A DNA stretch of 64,000 bases from NCBI GenBank assembly GCA_029977845.1, contig JAPOKC010000001.1, forward strand, positions 105,727 through 169,726. The letters are read 5' to 3'. Origin of the DNA: Mycobacteriaceae bacterium. GTDB lineage: Bacteria; Actinomycetota; Actinomycetes; Mycobacteriales; Mycobacteriaceae. Numbering within the stretch: position 1 is the first letter of the stretch; each line of letters starts with the position of its first letter. Under the pieces are notes generated by a model that saw only the letters and a program-made list of their open reading frames with translations, was not told the origin of the DNA and did not search any database. Made by a program: the position numbers and the translations under genes. Positions 41,928 to 51,721 of the stretch are shown piece by piece.

Positions 41928-44900
41928 TCAGGTGGGACGCAGGGGTGCCGGACTCCACCATCCGCCGCGGGTCACCGAGCCCAGGTCCAGCCGGGCCGGG
42001 GTGGCCGCGGGATAGAACGGCGCCAGCTTCTGCAGGGCGCCCCAGTCGCGGAACCAGTCGTCGCGCAGATAGGTGGGCACCGTGGCGGCGCGGAAGAGCA
42101 GTTCGCTGATGCCCAGCGGCCCGCCGCCGATGTTGTCCATCACCGGTGAGTTGGCGTCGGCGCCGAACCGGTCGGGCAGTATCCGCCAGCGGGGCACCTC
42201 GGTGACACCGTGGTTGTGACCGAACGGCCGCTGACAGGGGAAGGCCAGTCCGACCAGCCAGTCCAGCAGCACCGGGTCTGTCGAACCGACCACCTGCTGC
42301 AGTGTGCTCAGCTTCGGTATCCGCGGTGGTGTGACCGCGATCCAGTGCTGCGGGGCCAGGTCGTCATCGGTGGCGACCAGCCGAATCTGGGTGGCGTCCG
42401 CCGGGATCGCCTTCAGTGGTGCGCGCAGATTGCGCCATGCCGGCGTCGGGCCGATGTCGGCGAAGCCCATCGACCCGCCGGGCTTGTTGGCGGCAGCGCC
42501 CTCGTCGGTGGCCCACTGCACGACAACCTCGTCGGCGTCGAACCGGCCCGCAGCCGACACGACTATCAGGGGTACGTCGGCGACGCGTTCCTCGGGCGGG
42601 GGCAGCCGATACCAGGCCGAGCGCAGCCTCGACGGCTGCTGCACTCCGGAGCGCCAGCTGCCCATCACCGGTGTCGTGGCCGGGTCCAGACCGTAGGGCA
42701 ACCGCACCCGCGATCCGTTGACGCCGAACGGGGCGGTGCCGCCGGTCTGGGTATTGGCCTCGGTGGCGGTGACGGTCTTGTCGGCGGCGTCGATGAAGTT
42801 GCCGCTGCCCGGCGGTTCCTTCACCGGCTCGGCGGCGATGTCGGCGGGAATCCCGTTGGGGGAGAAGCCTTCATCGGTGACCGCGCCGAGTGCGTCGCCG
42901 ATCGGAAACTTGACCGGGCGCAGCAGTCCGGCATTGGGATCGGTTTCGACCATCACGTCGTCGGCCAGTCCGCAGGTCTTGCCGGTCAGCGCCTGCAGGT
43001 TGGAGCGGCCGACCGACCAGGCCGGCCACTGGTTGACCATGCCGAGGGTCAGCGACACCACCTCGAAGACGACCAGGATCCAGGACGCGATGCCCAGCGG
43101 TGAACTTGTGGCCCACGACAACCGTTGGGGCCGCACGCCGCCGTCGCGGCCGGAGAAGTGGAACCAGGCCGCCACCATCAGGGCCAGCACCGACAACCCG
43201 AACAGGATCGTGGTGAACCCGAGGCGCCACTGCGGGAACTGGTTGGCCCACGGCACACCGAAACTGGAGACGTACCACCAGCCGTTGACGCTGGCGAAGG
43301 ACAGCGCGGTGACGAACAGCACCGCGGCGGCGAAGACGGCTCGGTTACGTGCCGAGCGCATCACCGTCGGCATGACTGCCACCGCGGCCAGTGCGCCGAG
43401 TGATCCGGCCAGTCCCGCGAACACGCCGAAATGGTGGGTCCACTTGGTCGGGGTGAACATGATCGCCAGGAACGAGATGATCGTGATGCCGATGATGCGT
43501 CGGCTCGGTCCGGCCGCCGTGCCCGGAATGTGCCCGCGGCGCAACATCATCGCCACCGAGACCACCAGCGCGAGTATCAGAGCGAGTACCGCGAACCGCC
43601 GCGCGATCGACCCGTCCGGGGTCGCCATCATCAGCCGCTCGTAGCGGGTGTACTCGTCGAACCAACTCAGGCTCGGCCCGACGGCGCGCTTGAGTGCATT
43701 GGCCTGTGCGACGGAGGCGAAGGTCTGGTCGCGGAACATCGGGATGATCGTCACGGTGGCCGCCGCGACGATGGGTGCCAGCAGTGGGAGCAGGCCGAAC
43801 TGACGGGATCGCCGGCCCACGATCGTCCGCAGCGGTCCGATCGCGACCAGCAGGGCGCCGATCGAGGCGATACCGGTCGGCCCGGAGAACAACGTCAGGG
43901 CCCCGACGATGCAGGCGACCGCGAGCGGGATCAGCCGGCTGGTGGCCACCGCTCGCTCGACCGAGCACCAGGTGAGCAGGATGCCCAGGGCGATGATCGG
44001 CTCCGGGCGCAGGCCGTTGTTGAGCGGCAGCCAGAACGCCAGGAACATCCCGGCCGCCGTCCACGCCGCCGCTGTGCTGCCCTTGACGGCGTGACCCAGT
44101 CGTGGGATTACCTCCCGGCTGATCAGCCACCAGCAGGCCAGGGCCATCAGCAGGGTGGGCAGCCGCATCCAGATGCTGGCGGTGGACACGTGCGTCCAGA
44201 GCGCCAGCAGGTCGTAATACCAGCCGAACGGGGACTCCGGAGTGCCGAACCAGCGGTAGTAGTTGGCCATGTAGCCGGCGTTCTCCGACACCCGCGCCAT
44301 GGTCAGGATGTAGCCGTCATCGGAGGTGTTGGCCCCGACGAAGTGCCACCACAGAAGCACAGCGGTCACCGCCGCGTCGATCCAGTGCATCGACCACCAA
44401 CGGGCCGGCAGGAACCGGCGGTGCCTGGTGCCGTCCGCGGTGTCGAGCACGTGCAGGGCAAGTAGGGCCAGCAGTGTCAGTGCCACCCCGAGCACCATCG
44501 CCGCCATCTTCACGGCGGTGGGGGCGAGGCTGTACCGGGTGTCGATGGTCGCCGCGAAGCTCAGTCCGGGCGGTGCCGGACCGGTCAGGTCGGTGAAGAC
44601 GCCGACGATCTGGGGCCGGAAGTCATATCCGCCGCGTTCGCCGCGTAGCGGTGAACCGGGTGAGTCGGTGTCCAAACCCTTTGTCAGACCTACGAATTCG
44701 GCGGTGACCTTGTCGGCATGGGCAGACAAGGTGAGTTTCTGGCAGGCCGGGCTGAGCACCTTGGTCAACGGGGCGACCACCACGGGGGTGTTGCGTACCA
44801 CCACGACCAGATCGTTGTTGGCCCGCTGGATCAGCAGGCCGCGGTCGACAGCTTTGGGCGCCTGCCGGGGAACCGTGGACAGCAGCACCGATCGGGCTGT

Positions 44901-45143
44901 GTCGGTCGGGCCGCCGAGTCCGGCGGCGACACTGCACGGAACGGTGATGTTCAGCTCGGTCGGCACGTAACCGATCAGGGGGGCGGTGACGCTGCCCAGC
45001 TGTCCGTTCTGCGGCCAGTTCAGTTGTGCGGTGGTCTGCTTGACCGGAAGGAACGGGGTGAGCACGGCCAACGTCGCGCCGAGCAGTCCGGCGACGACCG
45101 CGACGAGACGGGCGGTGCGGTAGTTCGCCCGGCTCGGTGTCAC
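41928..45143 (-). CDS. embC: Arabinosyltransferase EmbC
   Basis: EmbC elongates the arabinan of lipoarabinomannan. It has 1071 residues, a little short of the 1094 in M. tuberculosis. The N-terminal membrane half contains the GT-C loop NTSDDGYILTMARV, and the FTPTKWTHHFGVFAGL segment precedes the C-terminal extracytoplasmic carbohydrate-binding half. It is third-last in the operon, 35 bases after aftA. The start chosen is GTG 45143; a TACGAT hexamer 8 bases ahead suggests it can also be transcribed on its own as a leaderless message. Confidence 0.96.
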   Translation of the reverse strand: MTPSRANYRTARLVAVVAGLLGATLAVLTPFLPVKQTTAQLNWPQNGQLGSVTAPLIGYVPTELNITVPCSVAAGLGGPTDTARSVLLSTVPRQAPKAVDRGLLIQRANNDLVVVVRNTPVVVAPLTKVLSPACQKLTLSAHADKVTAEFVGLTKGLDTDSPGSPLRGERGGYDFRPQIVGVFTDLTGPAPPGLSFAATIDTRYSLAPTAVKMAAMVLGVALTLLALLALHVLDTADGTRHRRFLPARWWSMHWIDAAVTAVLLWWHFVGANTSDDGYILTMARVSENAGYMANYYRWFGTPESPFGWYYDLLALWTHVSTASIWMRLPTLLMALACWWLISREVIPRLGHAVKGSTAAAWTAAGMFLAFWLPLNNGLRPEPIIALGILLTWCSVERAVATSRLIPLAVACIVGALTLFSGPTGIASIGALLVAIGPLRTIVGRRSRQFGLLPLLAPIVAAATVTIIPMFRDQTFASVAQANALKRAVGPSLSWFDEYTRYERLMMATPDGSIARRFAVLALILALVVSVAMMLRRGHIPGTAAGPSRRIIGITIISFLAIMFTPTKWTHHFGVFAGLAGSLGALAAVAVMPTVMRSARNRAVFAAAVLFVTALSFASVNGWWYVSSFGVPWANQFPQWRLGFTTILFGLSVLALMVAAWFHFSGRDGGVRPQRLSWATSSPLGIASWILVVFEVVSLTLGMVNQWPAWSVGRSNLQALTGKTCGLADDVMVETDPNAGLLRPVKFPIGDALGAVTDEGFSPNGIPADIAAEPVKEPPGSGNFIDAADKTVTATEANTQTGGTAPFGVNGSRVRLPYGLDPATTPVMGSWRSGVQQPSRLRSAWYRLPPPEERVADVPLIVVSAAGRFDADEVVVQWATDEGAAANKPGGSMGFADIGPTPAWRNLRAPLKAIPADATQIRLVATDDDLAPQHWIAVTPPRIPKLSTLQQVVGSTDPVLLDWLVGLAFPCQRPFGHNHGVTEVPRWRILPDRFGADANSPVMDNIGGGPLGISELLFRAATVPTYLRDDWFRDWGALQKLAPFYPAATPARLDLGSVTRGGWWSPAPLRPT

Positions 45144-45151
45144 GGGGCTAG

Positions 45152-45157
45152 ATCGTA
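45152..45157 (-). promoter_or_regulatory. -10-like hexamer TACGAT for embC
   Basis: TACGAT on the minus strand lies in the aftA-embC gap, 8 bases before the GTG at 45143, with no Shine-Dalgarno sequence between. Confidence 0.5.
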
Positions 45158-45178
45158 ATTCCCCGGCGTGCGGCGGTG

Positions 45179-47038
45179 TCAGGGATGGTTCCGGATGGCA
45201 AGGACGAACGGACCGATGGTGGTGACCGTGAAATGGGGTGCGGCGAACAGACCGGCGTCCAGATCGACGGTGTAGCGACGCACATTCGGTTGGTTCGGGT
45301 AGACGTCCTCGGCCAGCCGCAGGGTGTAGGTGTCAGCCGAACCGGCCGCCCCGCCGCGTCGCATCAGGAACACCGTGGGCGCCTCCCAGGGCAGGGTGTC
45401 GAGAGCGTGCGCGAACTCATCGGGGGTCTTGATCTCGGCCCACGATTCGATCGCCGCCGAGCGCTTGTCGAACTGGGCCAGCGGGTTGGCGTAGTGCGAT
45501 GTCAGACCCTGGAAACCGAAATAGGGATACAGCGCAAGGAACCCGTAGTCGGCGGTCATCACTACGGTCTGCGACGCCGGCTTGCCGGTGGTCTCTCGGA
45601 TCGCGGCGTCGATACGGGCGTAGTACTTCTCGGCGCCGGGCGGGCGGCGATCGCCACGCTGACCGTTGCCGTCGGTGTCGGTGTAGGCGACATTGAGGTC
45701 GGGGGTCAGCACACGGGGGATGTCCTGGCTGAATCCGACGGCGCCGATGAGCCCGACGACGGCGGCCACCGGGACGGCGTGACGCCAACGCTGGGCCCGT
45801 GCCACGTCGATGAGACCGAAGACCCCGGCCGCAGCCAGCAGCACGGTCAGCGTGGGCTGCAGGCGGAAGGACAGCAGGGTGGTGCCGGCGAGGGTGGCCA
45901 GCATGGACAGCAGCGACCATCCGTAGAGCGACAGCACACCGATGCCGAGGGCAGCCGCCCGGGCGGACGTCCGAACCTGCCAGACCAGCCACAGGGTTCC
46001 GAGCATGCACAGCGCACCCAGCAGGGAGAACTGCAGCATCGGGAAGTTCAGCACCGCACCGTTGTCGGGTAGGTAGTGCTGGGCGCTGCCGGTGTTGCCC
46101 AGCGGGCCCTTCGCGGCGCGCAGCAGGAACGGCAACCAGGTGATCGCGCCGATCACCGCGGCGATCGCGCCGATGACGGCCAGGCGCAGCAGTGGCGCGA
46201 GGCTGCGCCGGGCGACTGCGGCCAGCACCCCCATGACCGCGACGGTGAACGCGGTGTAGGCCAGTAGCAGCGTGTAGAAGGTGGCGCTGACACCGAGGAA
46301 CAATCCGGTGCCGATGAGCGCGGACCAGCCGCCGTGACCGTGTGGCTGTCCGCCGCGGAGGCCTCCCCAGGCGAGCACCAGCACTGGCGGGATCAGCGCC
46401 GTGATGATCGCGCTGTAGGGCTCCGTCGAGCCGAAGGCCAGCGTGACCGCCGCGGTTGCGGTCGTCACCGCGAGTGCGTATTCGAAACGGATCAGTTCCG
46501 ACCACAGGACGAACGCCAGCACGACCGCGATCGCGATGGAGGTGATCGCCCACGGCTTGAACATCTCCCAGGCCGGTGTTCCGGTCGCGGCGGCCGCCCG
46601 GCCGCCGAGCCAGAACCATCCTGGCGGATAGAACGGCGGCAGCCCGGCGTAGGTCATATCGCGCAGAGCCGGGCTGTCGGTGAGTCTGGTCAGGTACTCG
46701 GTCCGGAACTGCTGATCCACCGAGATGCCGAAGAGGTAGAGCTTGGTCGCTCCCAGCGGCATGCCGAGGGTCACCACCGTGAATGCGGACAGCAAGACCG
46801 CGGCTGAAATCCGGGACAGGACGCGCCATCCGGGCCGTCGCCGCCGCAGCACTCCGATGGCGACAAGGCCGACCAGACACCCCACCTGGCCGACGGTGGT
46901 CAGTGCGTGCAACTGGTTCGAGGACGGATAGGCCGGCCATTCCACCCGGGAGATCGCGGCCAGGGCCACCACCGAGACGATGATCGCGATGAGCGCGGCC
47001 GCGACCATGTCGGCGGCGGTGGTGGCTGCCTTGTGCAT
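45179..47038 (-). CDS. aftA: Galactan 5-O-arabinofuranosyltransferase AftA
   Basis: AftA attaches the first arabinofuranose residues to the galactan chain using decaprenyl-phospho-arabinose; it is a GT-C membrane enzyme essential for priming arabinan. It has 619 residues (643 in M. tuberculosis). The first extracytoplasmic loop has [16 protein letters not shown] followed by [16 protein letters not shown], both family hallmarks, then about ten membrane segments and a soluble C-terminal part. The ATG at 47038 lies 8 bases after the dprE2 stop, and embC follows after 35 bases. Confidence 0.95.
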   Translation of the reverse strand: MHKAATTAADMVAAALIAIIVSVVALAAISRVEWPAYPSSNQLHALTTVGQVGCLVGLVAIGVLRRRRPGWRVLSRISAAVLLSAFTVVTLGMPLGATKLYLFGISVDQQFRTEYLTRLTDSPALRDMTYAGLPPFYPPGWFWLGGRAAAATGTPAWEMFKPWAITSIAIAVVLAFVLWSELIRFEYALAVTTATAAVTLAFGSTEPYSAIITALIPPVLVLAWGGLRGGQPHGHGGWSALIGTGLFLGVSATFYTLLLAYTAFTVAVMGVLAAVARRSLAPLLRLAVIGAIAAVIGAITWLPFLLRAAKGPLGNTGSAQHYLPDNGAVLNFPMLQFSLLGALCMLGTLWLVWQVRTSARAAALGIGVLSLYGWSLLSMLATLAGTTLLSFRLQPTLTVLLAAAGVFGLIDVARAQRWRHAVPVAAVVGLIGAVGFSQDIPRVLTPDLNVAYTDTDGNGQRGDRRPPGAEKYYARIDAAIRETTGKPASQTVVMTADYGFLALYPYFGFQGLTSHYANPLAQFDKRSAAIESWAEIKTPDEFAHALDTLPWEAPTVFLMRRGGAAGSADTYTLRLAEDVYPNQPNVRRYTVDLDAGLFAAPHFTVTTIGPFVLAIRNHP

Positions 47039-47046
47039 GGGCGGGA

Positions 47047-47811
47047 TCAGATGGGCAGCTTGCGGAAGATCGGTCTCGGGATGTGCCGCAGCACCATCAT
47101 GACGTAGCGGAAGGCACCCGGAGCCCAGACCAGATCCTTGCCCTTGGCCGAGGCGGTGACCGCTAACTCGGCGACGTATTCCTTGTCGACGGTCAGTGGG
47201 GCTTCCTTGACGTGCGCGCTCATCCGGGTGCGGACCTGTCCGGGCCGGATCACCAGGACACCGACGCCGAACTCCTTCAGTGCCTCGCCCAGTCCGAGGT
47301 AGAAACCGTCGAGGCCGGCTTTGGTGGATCCGTAGACGAAGTTGGACCGGCGAACCCGCTCACCGGCTGCTGAACTCATCGCGATGATCCGGCCGAAACC
47401 CTGATGGCGCATCTTCTCGCCGAGCAGCACACCGACGGAAACCGCTGCGGTGTAATTGATCTCGGCGATCTGCACGGCCTTGCGCTGGTTCTGCCACAGT
47501 TCCTCGGCATCACCGAGCAGGCCGAAGGCGACGATCGCCACATCGACGTCACCGTCGGCGAAACACTCGTTGATGACCTCGGGATGGCTGTCGGTGTCGA
47601 CGGCGTCGAAGTCGACCAGGGTCACCGACTTGGCGCCGGCGGCGGTCATCTGCGCGACGGCTGCCTCGCGGCCCGGGTCGTCGGGCAGTGCGGCCAGGAT
47701 GATGCGGGCCGGGGCGTCTCGCAGGTAGCGCTCGCAGATGGCCAGGCCGATCTCGGAGGTGCCGCCGAGCAGCAGGATGGTCTGCGGATTACCCACGGCG
47801 TTGAGCACCAT
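47047..47811 (-). CDS. dprE2: Decaprenylphospho-beta-D-erythro-pentofuranosid-2-ulose reductase DprE2
   Basis: DprE2 reduces the 2-keto intermediate made by DprE1 to decaprenyl-phospho-arabinose, the only arabinose donor of the cell wall. It is an SDR of 254 residues, the same length as in M. tuberculosis. Near the N terminus [10 protein letters not shown] forms the NAD(P) site, and MSSAAG with [11 protein letters not shown] gives the catalytic Ser, Tyr and Lys. The ATG at 47811 directly abuts the dprE1 stop (no gap), so the two enzymes are produced together. Confidence 0.96.
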   Translation of the reverse strand: MVLNAVGNPQTILLLGGTSEIGLAICERYLRDAPARIILAALPDDPGREAAVAQMTAAGAKSVTLVDFDAVDTDSHPEVINECFADGDVDVAIVAFGLLGDAEELWQNQRKAVQIAEINYTAAVSVGVLLGEKMRHQGFGRIIAMSSAAGERVRRSNFVYGSTKAGLDGFYLGLGEALKEFGVGVLVIRPGQVRTRMSAHVKEAPLTVDKEYVAELAVTASAKGKDLVWAPGAFRYVMMVLRHIPRPIFRKLPI

Positions 47812-49197
47812 TTAGAGCAACTCCAGGCGTCGGGCCATGTCGGAGGCGAACACGCCGTGTGGATCGGCGCTGCGCCGCACCGCGATCCATTCGTCGATGC
47901 GCGGGTACATGGCGTGGAAGGTCTCGGCGGACGTGCGCGAGTCCTTTGCGGTGTAAAGCCGTCCGCCGAACTCCAGGACCCGGCGGTCCAGTTCGGTGAC
48001 GAAGTCTCCGAGTCCGGCGCGGATCGGGAAGTCGACGCAGACATTCCATCCGGGGATCGGGAAGCTCAGCGGAGCCTGATTCCCCGGACCGAACAACTTG
48101 AACACGTTGAGGAATGAGTAGAAGCCGGACCGCTGGATGTCGACGATGATCGCCTTGAACTCATCGACCGCCTCGGTCGGAACCACGAACTGGTACTGCA
48201 GGAAGCCGGCCGGGCCGTAGGCGCGGTTCCACTCACCGAACATGTCCAGCGGGTGATAGAACTGCGTCAGGTTCTGGACCTTGCCGCGGTAGGTGCCCGA
48301 CTTGCGGTACCAGAGTTCCCCGATCGGGCCGAAGGTGTATTTGTTGGCCAGCCCGTTGGGGAAGATGTCCGGGAACGTGAGTAGCTGCGGCGCATCGAAT
48401 TTCAGCGGGTCGCGCTGGAGCTTCTCCGGCAACTGGTCGAGCCGGGCCAGGGACCCGCGGGAGATCGCCGCGCGGCCCAGCTTCGGCGGCGCGCTGATCG
48501 CGTCGAACCAAGCGCTGGAGTAGGTGTAGTTCGACTCGCTGCCGTCGCTGTGGAACGCGATGGTCTCCTCCAGGCTCGAGGTGACATCACCGTCGGCGAT
48601 GAAGTACGCCGTCTCGGTGGGCGTCATCTCGATGGTGGCGCGCAGGATGATTCCGGTCAGGCCGTTGCCGCCCACGGTCGCCCAGAACAGATCGGAGCCC
48701 GGCCCGTCGGGTGTGACGGTGTGCACCTGGCCGTCGCCGGTCAGCAGGTCCATCGAGCGCACGTGGTTGCCGAAACTGCCGGCGCTGTGGTGGTTCTTGC
48801 CGTGGATGTCGCAGCCGATGGCACCGCCGATCGTCACCTGACGGGTGCCCGGAAGCACCGGTACCCACAGTCCGAACGGCAGCGCGGCCTTCATCAACTG
48901 GTCCAGGCTCACCCCGCCGTCGACGTCGACCATCCGGGTGCCGGGGTCGATGTTGTGGATCCGGTTGCACTCGGTCATGTCGATGACCAGACCGCCGCCG
49001 TTCTGGGCGTTGTCGCCGTAGGAACGGCCCAGACCCCGGGCCAGCACCCCGCGACTGCGCCCGCTTGCGGCGTCGTCGGCGGCCCGGGCCACGGCCTTGA
49101 CGATCTCCTCGGGATCCGGCGTTCGCAACACCTCGGCCACGCTGGGCGCGGTGCGCCCCCAGCCGGTCAGGCGCTGCAGGTGGGTCGTTGTGGACAT
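47812..49197 (-). CDS. dprE1: Decaprenylphosphoryl-beta-D-ribose 2'-oxidase DprE1
   Basis: DprE1 is an FAD enzyme that oxidises decaprenyl-phospho-ribose in the first step of its epimerisation to the arabinose donor; benzothiazinones inactivate it covalently. The protein has 461 residues, identical in length to M. tuberculosis DprE1. The FAD-binding N half contains [15 protein letters not shown] and [10 protein letters not shown]. Cys387, the residue attacked by benzothiazinones, is present in WNVCVDFP, so the drug-sensitive form is predicted. The start is ATG 49197. A TACCCT hexamer lies 7 bases before it, within the 31-base gap after gtrA, suggesting a leaderless promoter. Confidence 0.97.
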   Translation of the reverse strand: MSTTTHLQRLTGWGRTAPSVAEVLRTPDPEEIVKAVARAADDAASGRSRGVLARGLGRSYGDNAQNGGGLVIDMTECNRIHNIDPGTRMVDVDGGVSLDQLMKAALPFGLWVPVLPGTRQVTIGGAIGCDIHGKNHHSAGSFGNHVRSMDLLTGDGQVHTVTPDGPGSDLFWATVGGNGLTGIILRATIEMTPTETAYFIADGDVTSSLEETIAFHSDGSESNYTYSSAWFDAISAPPKLGRAAISRGSLARLDQLPEKLQRDPLKFDAPQLLTFPDIFPNGLANKYTFGPIGELWYRKSGTYRGKVQNLTQFYHPLDMFGEWNRAYGPAGFLQYQFVVPTEAVDEFKAIIVDIQRSGFYSFLNVFKLFGPGNQAPLSFPIPGWNVCVDFPIRAGLGDFVTELDRRVLEFGGRLYTAKDSRTSAETFHAMYPRIDEWIAVRRSADPHGVFASDMARRLELL

Positions 49198-49204
49198 CGT
49201 GACG

Positions 49205-49210
49205 AGGGTA
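49205..49210 (-). promoter_or_regulatory. -10-like hexamer TACCCT for dprE1
   Basis: TACCCT on the minus strand is 7 bases before the dprE1 ATG and lies inside the gtrA-dprE1 gap, consistent with a leaderless promoter internal to the operon. Confidence 0.55.
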
Positions 49211-49228
49211 CCGCGCCAGGTCAGCCGG

Positions 49229-49645
49229 TCAGCGCAGCCGGAAGATCCACACCCGCTGGACGATGAAGTTGATCACCGTCGCGGTTCCCTGTGCGACGAC
49301 GAACGCGGCCAGTGACGCCCAGGCCTTGCCGTCGAACTGGTGGAAGAGGATGTGGAAGATCCCGACCTGGACGGCGAAGGTCAACGCGTAGAGCGCCATC
49401 ACGGCCAGGAACCGGGTCCTGCTCGGTGCGGCCTGGAAGGTCCAGCGCCGGTTGATCAGGTAGGCGGTGGCCGTGCCGGCGATGAAACTCAGCGCCTTGG
49501 ACAGATCGACCTGAAGGCCGCAGACCTCGTGCAGCAATTGCAGCAGGCCGAAATCGACGATCGCCGAGAAGCCACCGGTGAGCACGAACCGCAGCACCTG
49601 GGTGCGCAGGCTCAGCGGTGCCGCGGGCGGCGCGATTTCGGCCAT
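49229..49645 (-). CDS. GtrA-family membrane protein (Rv3789-like)
   Basis: A small four-helix membrane protein of 138 residues in the GtrA family. Hydrophobic segments start at [20 protein letters not shown], then [29 protein letters not shown] and [17 protein letters not shown], with the typical NRRWTF motif between helices 2 and 3. Its M. tuberculosis homologue Rv3789 lies next to dprE1 in the same way and has been proposed to move decaprenyl-phospho-arabinose across the membrane or to recruit AftA. It is the first gene of the arabinan operon; a TAAGCT hexamer 7 bases before the ATG suggests a leaderless message. Confidence 0.88.
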   Translation of the reverse strand: MAEIAPPAAPLSLRTQVLRFVLTGGFSAIVDFGLLQLLHEVCGLQVDLSKALSFIAGTATAYLINRRWTFQAAPSRTRFLAVMALYALTFAVQVGIFHILFHQFDGKAWASLAAFVVAQGTATVINFIVQRVWIFRLR

Positions 49646-49652
49646 CGCGCGA

Positions 49653-49658
49653 AGCTTA
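49653..49658 (-). promoter_or_regulatory. -10-like hexamer TAAGCT for gtrA and the arabinan operon
   Basis: TAAGCT on the minus strand lies 7 bases before the gtrA ATG in the 50-base divergent gap with the HD-domain gene. No ribosome site is visible between. Confidence 0.55.
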
Positions 49659-49695
49659 CGTCCCGGGCGGCCATCAGCCCGTGCAAGATGGAGGG

Positions 49696-50319
49696 GTGCA
49701 GGATCTGGTGGAGGCCTGGCGGGAGCTGATCTCCCGGCACTCGCATGACCCGGGCGCGCTTTCCGTGGGCGAGGATCTGGTGGCCGCGTGGTCGCAGCCG
49801 CACCGTCGCTATCACTCGGTCGCCCATCTGCTCGACATCCTGGTCCGGGTCGATCAACTCGCGGCCTACGCCGACGATCCCGATGCCGTACGGCTGGCGG
49901 CCTGGTATCACGACTGCATCTACGAGGGATTACCCGACGACGAGGAACGCAGCGCCCGGCGTGCCGAGGAGGAACTCTCCAGGTTGGGTGTGGCGCCGGG
50001 AACGGTCGACGAAGTGGCCCGGCTGGTGCGCATGACGGTGACCCACGATCCGGCCCCCGGGGATCACAACGGCGAGGTGCTGTCCGACGCCGACCTCGCC
50101 GCGCTCGCGTTGCCCCGGGATCTCTACCGGCACAACACCGCCGCGATACGCGCCGAGTACGGCCACATTCCGGACGAGGTGTTCCGCAAGGGACGGGCGC
50201 AGGTCCTCGTGACCCTCCTGGAGGGACCCGGAGTGTTTCGCACCGAACCCGGCCGGCAGTGGTGGGAGCCGGCCGCGCGGGACAATCTGCGTGCCGAACT
50301 CGCCGCGCTCGGAGAGTGA
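49696..50319 (+). CDS. HD-domain metal-dependent phosphohydrolase-like protein
   Basis: A soluble protein of 207 residues with the HD-superfamily metal ligands: His in [10 protein letters not shown], the His-Asp pair in [11 protein letters not shown], and DEERSA following. It resembles predicted metal-dependent HD phosphohydrolases of bacteria; the natural substrate is not known. The start at GTG 49696 is the best family fit, but the purine-rich gatggagg before it is very close, and another in-frame GTG lies at 49681, so the start is uncertain. It is divergent from gtrA and 63 bases upstream of a PNPOx-like gene. Confidence 0.75.
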   Translation: MQDLVEAWRELISRHSHDPGALSVGEDLVAAWSQPHRRYHSVAHLLDILVRVDQLAAYADDPDAVRLAAWYHDCIYEGLPDDEERSARRAEEELSRLGVAPGTVDEVARLVRMTVTHDPAPGDHNGEVLSDADLAALALPRDLYRHNTAAIRAEYGHIPDEVFRKGRAQVLVTLLEGPGVFRTEPGRQWWEPAARDNLRAELAALGE

Positions 50320-50382
50320 TCTCCGGCGCAAAGGGTCTTTCAGCCCTTGCGCATGTGTCCTTTGGCAGACAACATCTCGCCC

Positions 50383-50817
50383 ATGGCGGTTGATGAAGGT
50401 CCTGTGACGGTTGTCGGTGACGATGAGGCGTGGAAGCTGATGTCCAGCGTCACACTCGGCAGACTGGTGACGTACTTCGGCGGACAGCTGGAGATCTTCC
50501 CGGTGAACTTCGCCGTCCAGAATGGCACGGTGCTGTTTCGTACCGCCGAGGGTACGAAACTGTTCACTGCCGTGATGAACGATCAGGTGCTCTTCGAGGT
50601 CGACGCCCACTCCGTCACCGACGGCTGGAGTGTGGTGGTTCGCGGAACCGCCCACGTGCTGAGCTCGGCCGAGGAGATCCGGGATGCCGAGCAGGTGCGG
50701 TTGCTGCCGTGGATCCCCACCGTGAAGTTGCGCTACGTCCGCGTGACGCCGTCCGAGGTCAGTGCCCGACGCTTCAAATTCGGCCCCGAGCCGGACCAGG
50801 GGCAGGTCCCGGGTTGA
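50383..50817 (+). CDS. Pyridoxamine 5'-phosphate oxidase-related flavin-binding protein
   Basis: A 144-residue protein (from ATG 50383) with the split beta-barrel fold of the PNPOx-like group, probably binding FMN or F420. Family features are [14 protein letters not shown] near the N terminus, [19 protein letters not shown] with the buried strands, and [10 protein letters not shown]. The true substrate is unknown. Alternative in-frame starts are ATG 50353 and TTG 50347; none has a clear ribosome site. It is convergent with wzm, and a long hairpin lies between the two genes. Confidence 0.75.
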   Translation: MAVDEGPVTVVGDDEAWKLMSSVTLGRLVTYFGGQLEIFPVNFAVQNGTVLFRTAEGTKLFTAVMNDQVLFEVDAHSVTDGWSVVVRGTAHVLSSAEEIRDAEQVRLLPWIPTVKLRYVRVTPSEVSARRFKFGPEPDQGQVPG

Positions 50818-50827
50818 TCAACCCCAT

Positions 50828-50883
50828 CGACTCTGCGCACAGATCGCGGTTTGGGCCGGAATCACGATCTCAACGCAGAGTCG
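50828..50883. terminator. Long imperfect hairpin between convergent genes
   Basis: CGACTCTGCG (50828-50837) pairs exactly with CGCAGAGTCG (50874-50883); after a 3x3 internal loop, AGATCG (50841-50846) pairs with CGATCT (50865-50870), leaving an 18-base apical loop. It fills most of the gap between the PNPOx-like gene and wzm and has no T-run. It may serve as a two-way terminator or be one copy of a dispersed palindromic repeat. Confidence 0.6.
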
Positions 50884-50890
50884 GAGAAGG

Positions 50891-51721
50891 CTAGACCCAG
50901 TACGGCACCCGGGCGCGGTATTGGCGCAGTGCCACCGCCGCGGCGCACCAGCCCAGCACGGTCAGCACGATCACGACCACCCAGTGCCGGGGCTCCTGGT
51001 GGGCGCCGAGCAGTGGCGCGCGCAGGATGTCGAGATAGTGCAGGAGCGGGTTGAGTTCGATGATCTTCGACCACCGGCCGGCACCCTGCTGCTGCAGCGT
51101 GTCGGCGTTCCAGATGATCGGTGTCATGAAGAACAGCAACTGGACCAGCGAGCCGAGCAACGGCCCGATGTCGCGATAGCGGGTGGACAGGATGCCGAAG
51201 CAGAACGAGACCCACACGCAGTTGAGCATGATCAGCGCCAAGGCAGGGATCACCGTCAGGTCGGCCCACGACCACGGTTTGGGATAGATGATCGCGATCA
51301 CGACGTAGATGACGATGTTGTGGGCGAACAGCAGTAGCTGTCGCCACACCAGGCGGTAGACGTGCACGCTCAACGGTGTGGGGAGTTGTTTGATCAGTCC
51401 CTCGTTGGCGATGAACACATCGGCGCCCTCCAGGATGGAGGCGTTGATGAGGTTCCAGATGATCAGCCCGAGTGTCACGTAGGGCAGATGCTCGGACAGT
51501 TCGAGGTGGAACAGCTTGGAGTACAGCGCGCCCATCGCGACGGCGGTGGTGCCGGTGGCGATGGTGATCCAGAACGGGCCCAGCACCGAGCGGCGGTACT
51601 TCTGCTTGATGTCCTGCCAGCCGAGGTGCCACCACAGTTCACGCTTGCGGAAGCCGCCCACCAGGTCGCCCCAGGCCCGGCCGAACGTCTTGGAGTCGCT
51701 TGCCGCGTCGGTGAAGGTCAC
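50891..51721 (-). CDS. wzm: Galactan ABC exporter permease Wzm (RfbD-like)
   Basis: This is the membrane permease of the exporter that moves lipid-linked galactan across the cytoplasmic membrane before arabinan is added. It has 276 residues (about 280 in M. tuberculosis RfbD, Rv3783). The N-terminal amphipathic segment RELWWHLGWQDIKQKYRRS and the GPFWITIATG motif are typical of polysaccharide ABC-2 permeases, followed by about six membrane helices. The start is GTG 51721, which overlaps the glfT1 stop as GTGA; a longer open frame upstream lies inside glfT1 and is rejected. It is the last gene of the five-gene operon. Confidence 0.93.
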   Translation of the reverse strand: MTFTDAASDSKTFGRAWGDLVGGFRKRELWWHLGWQDIKQKYRRSVLGPFWITIATGTTAVAMGALYSKLFHLELSEHLPYVTLGLIIWNLINASILEGADVFIANEGLIKQLPTPLSVHVYRLVWRQLLLFAHNIVIYVVIAIIYPKPWSWADLTVIPALALIMLNCVWVSFCFGILSTRYRDIGPLLGSLVQLLFFMTPIIWNADTLQQQGAGRWSKIIELNPLLHYLDILRAPLLGAHQEPRHWVVVIVLTVLGWCAAAVALRQYRARVPYWV

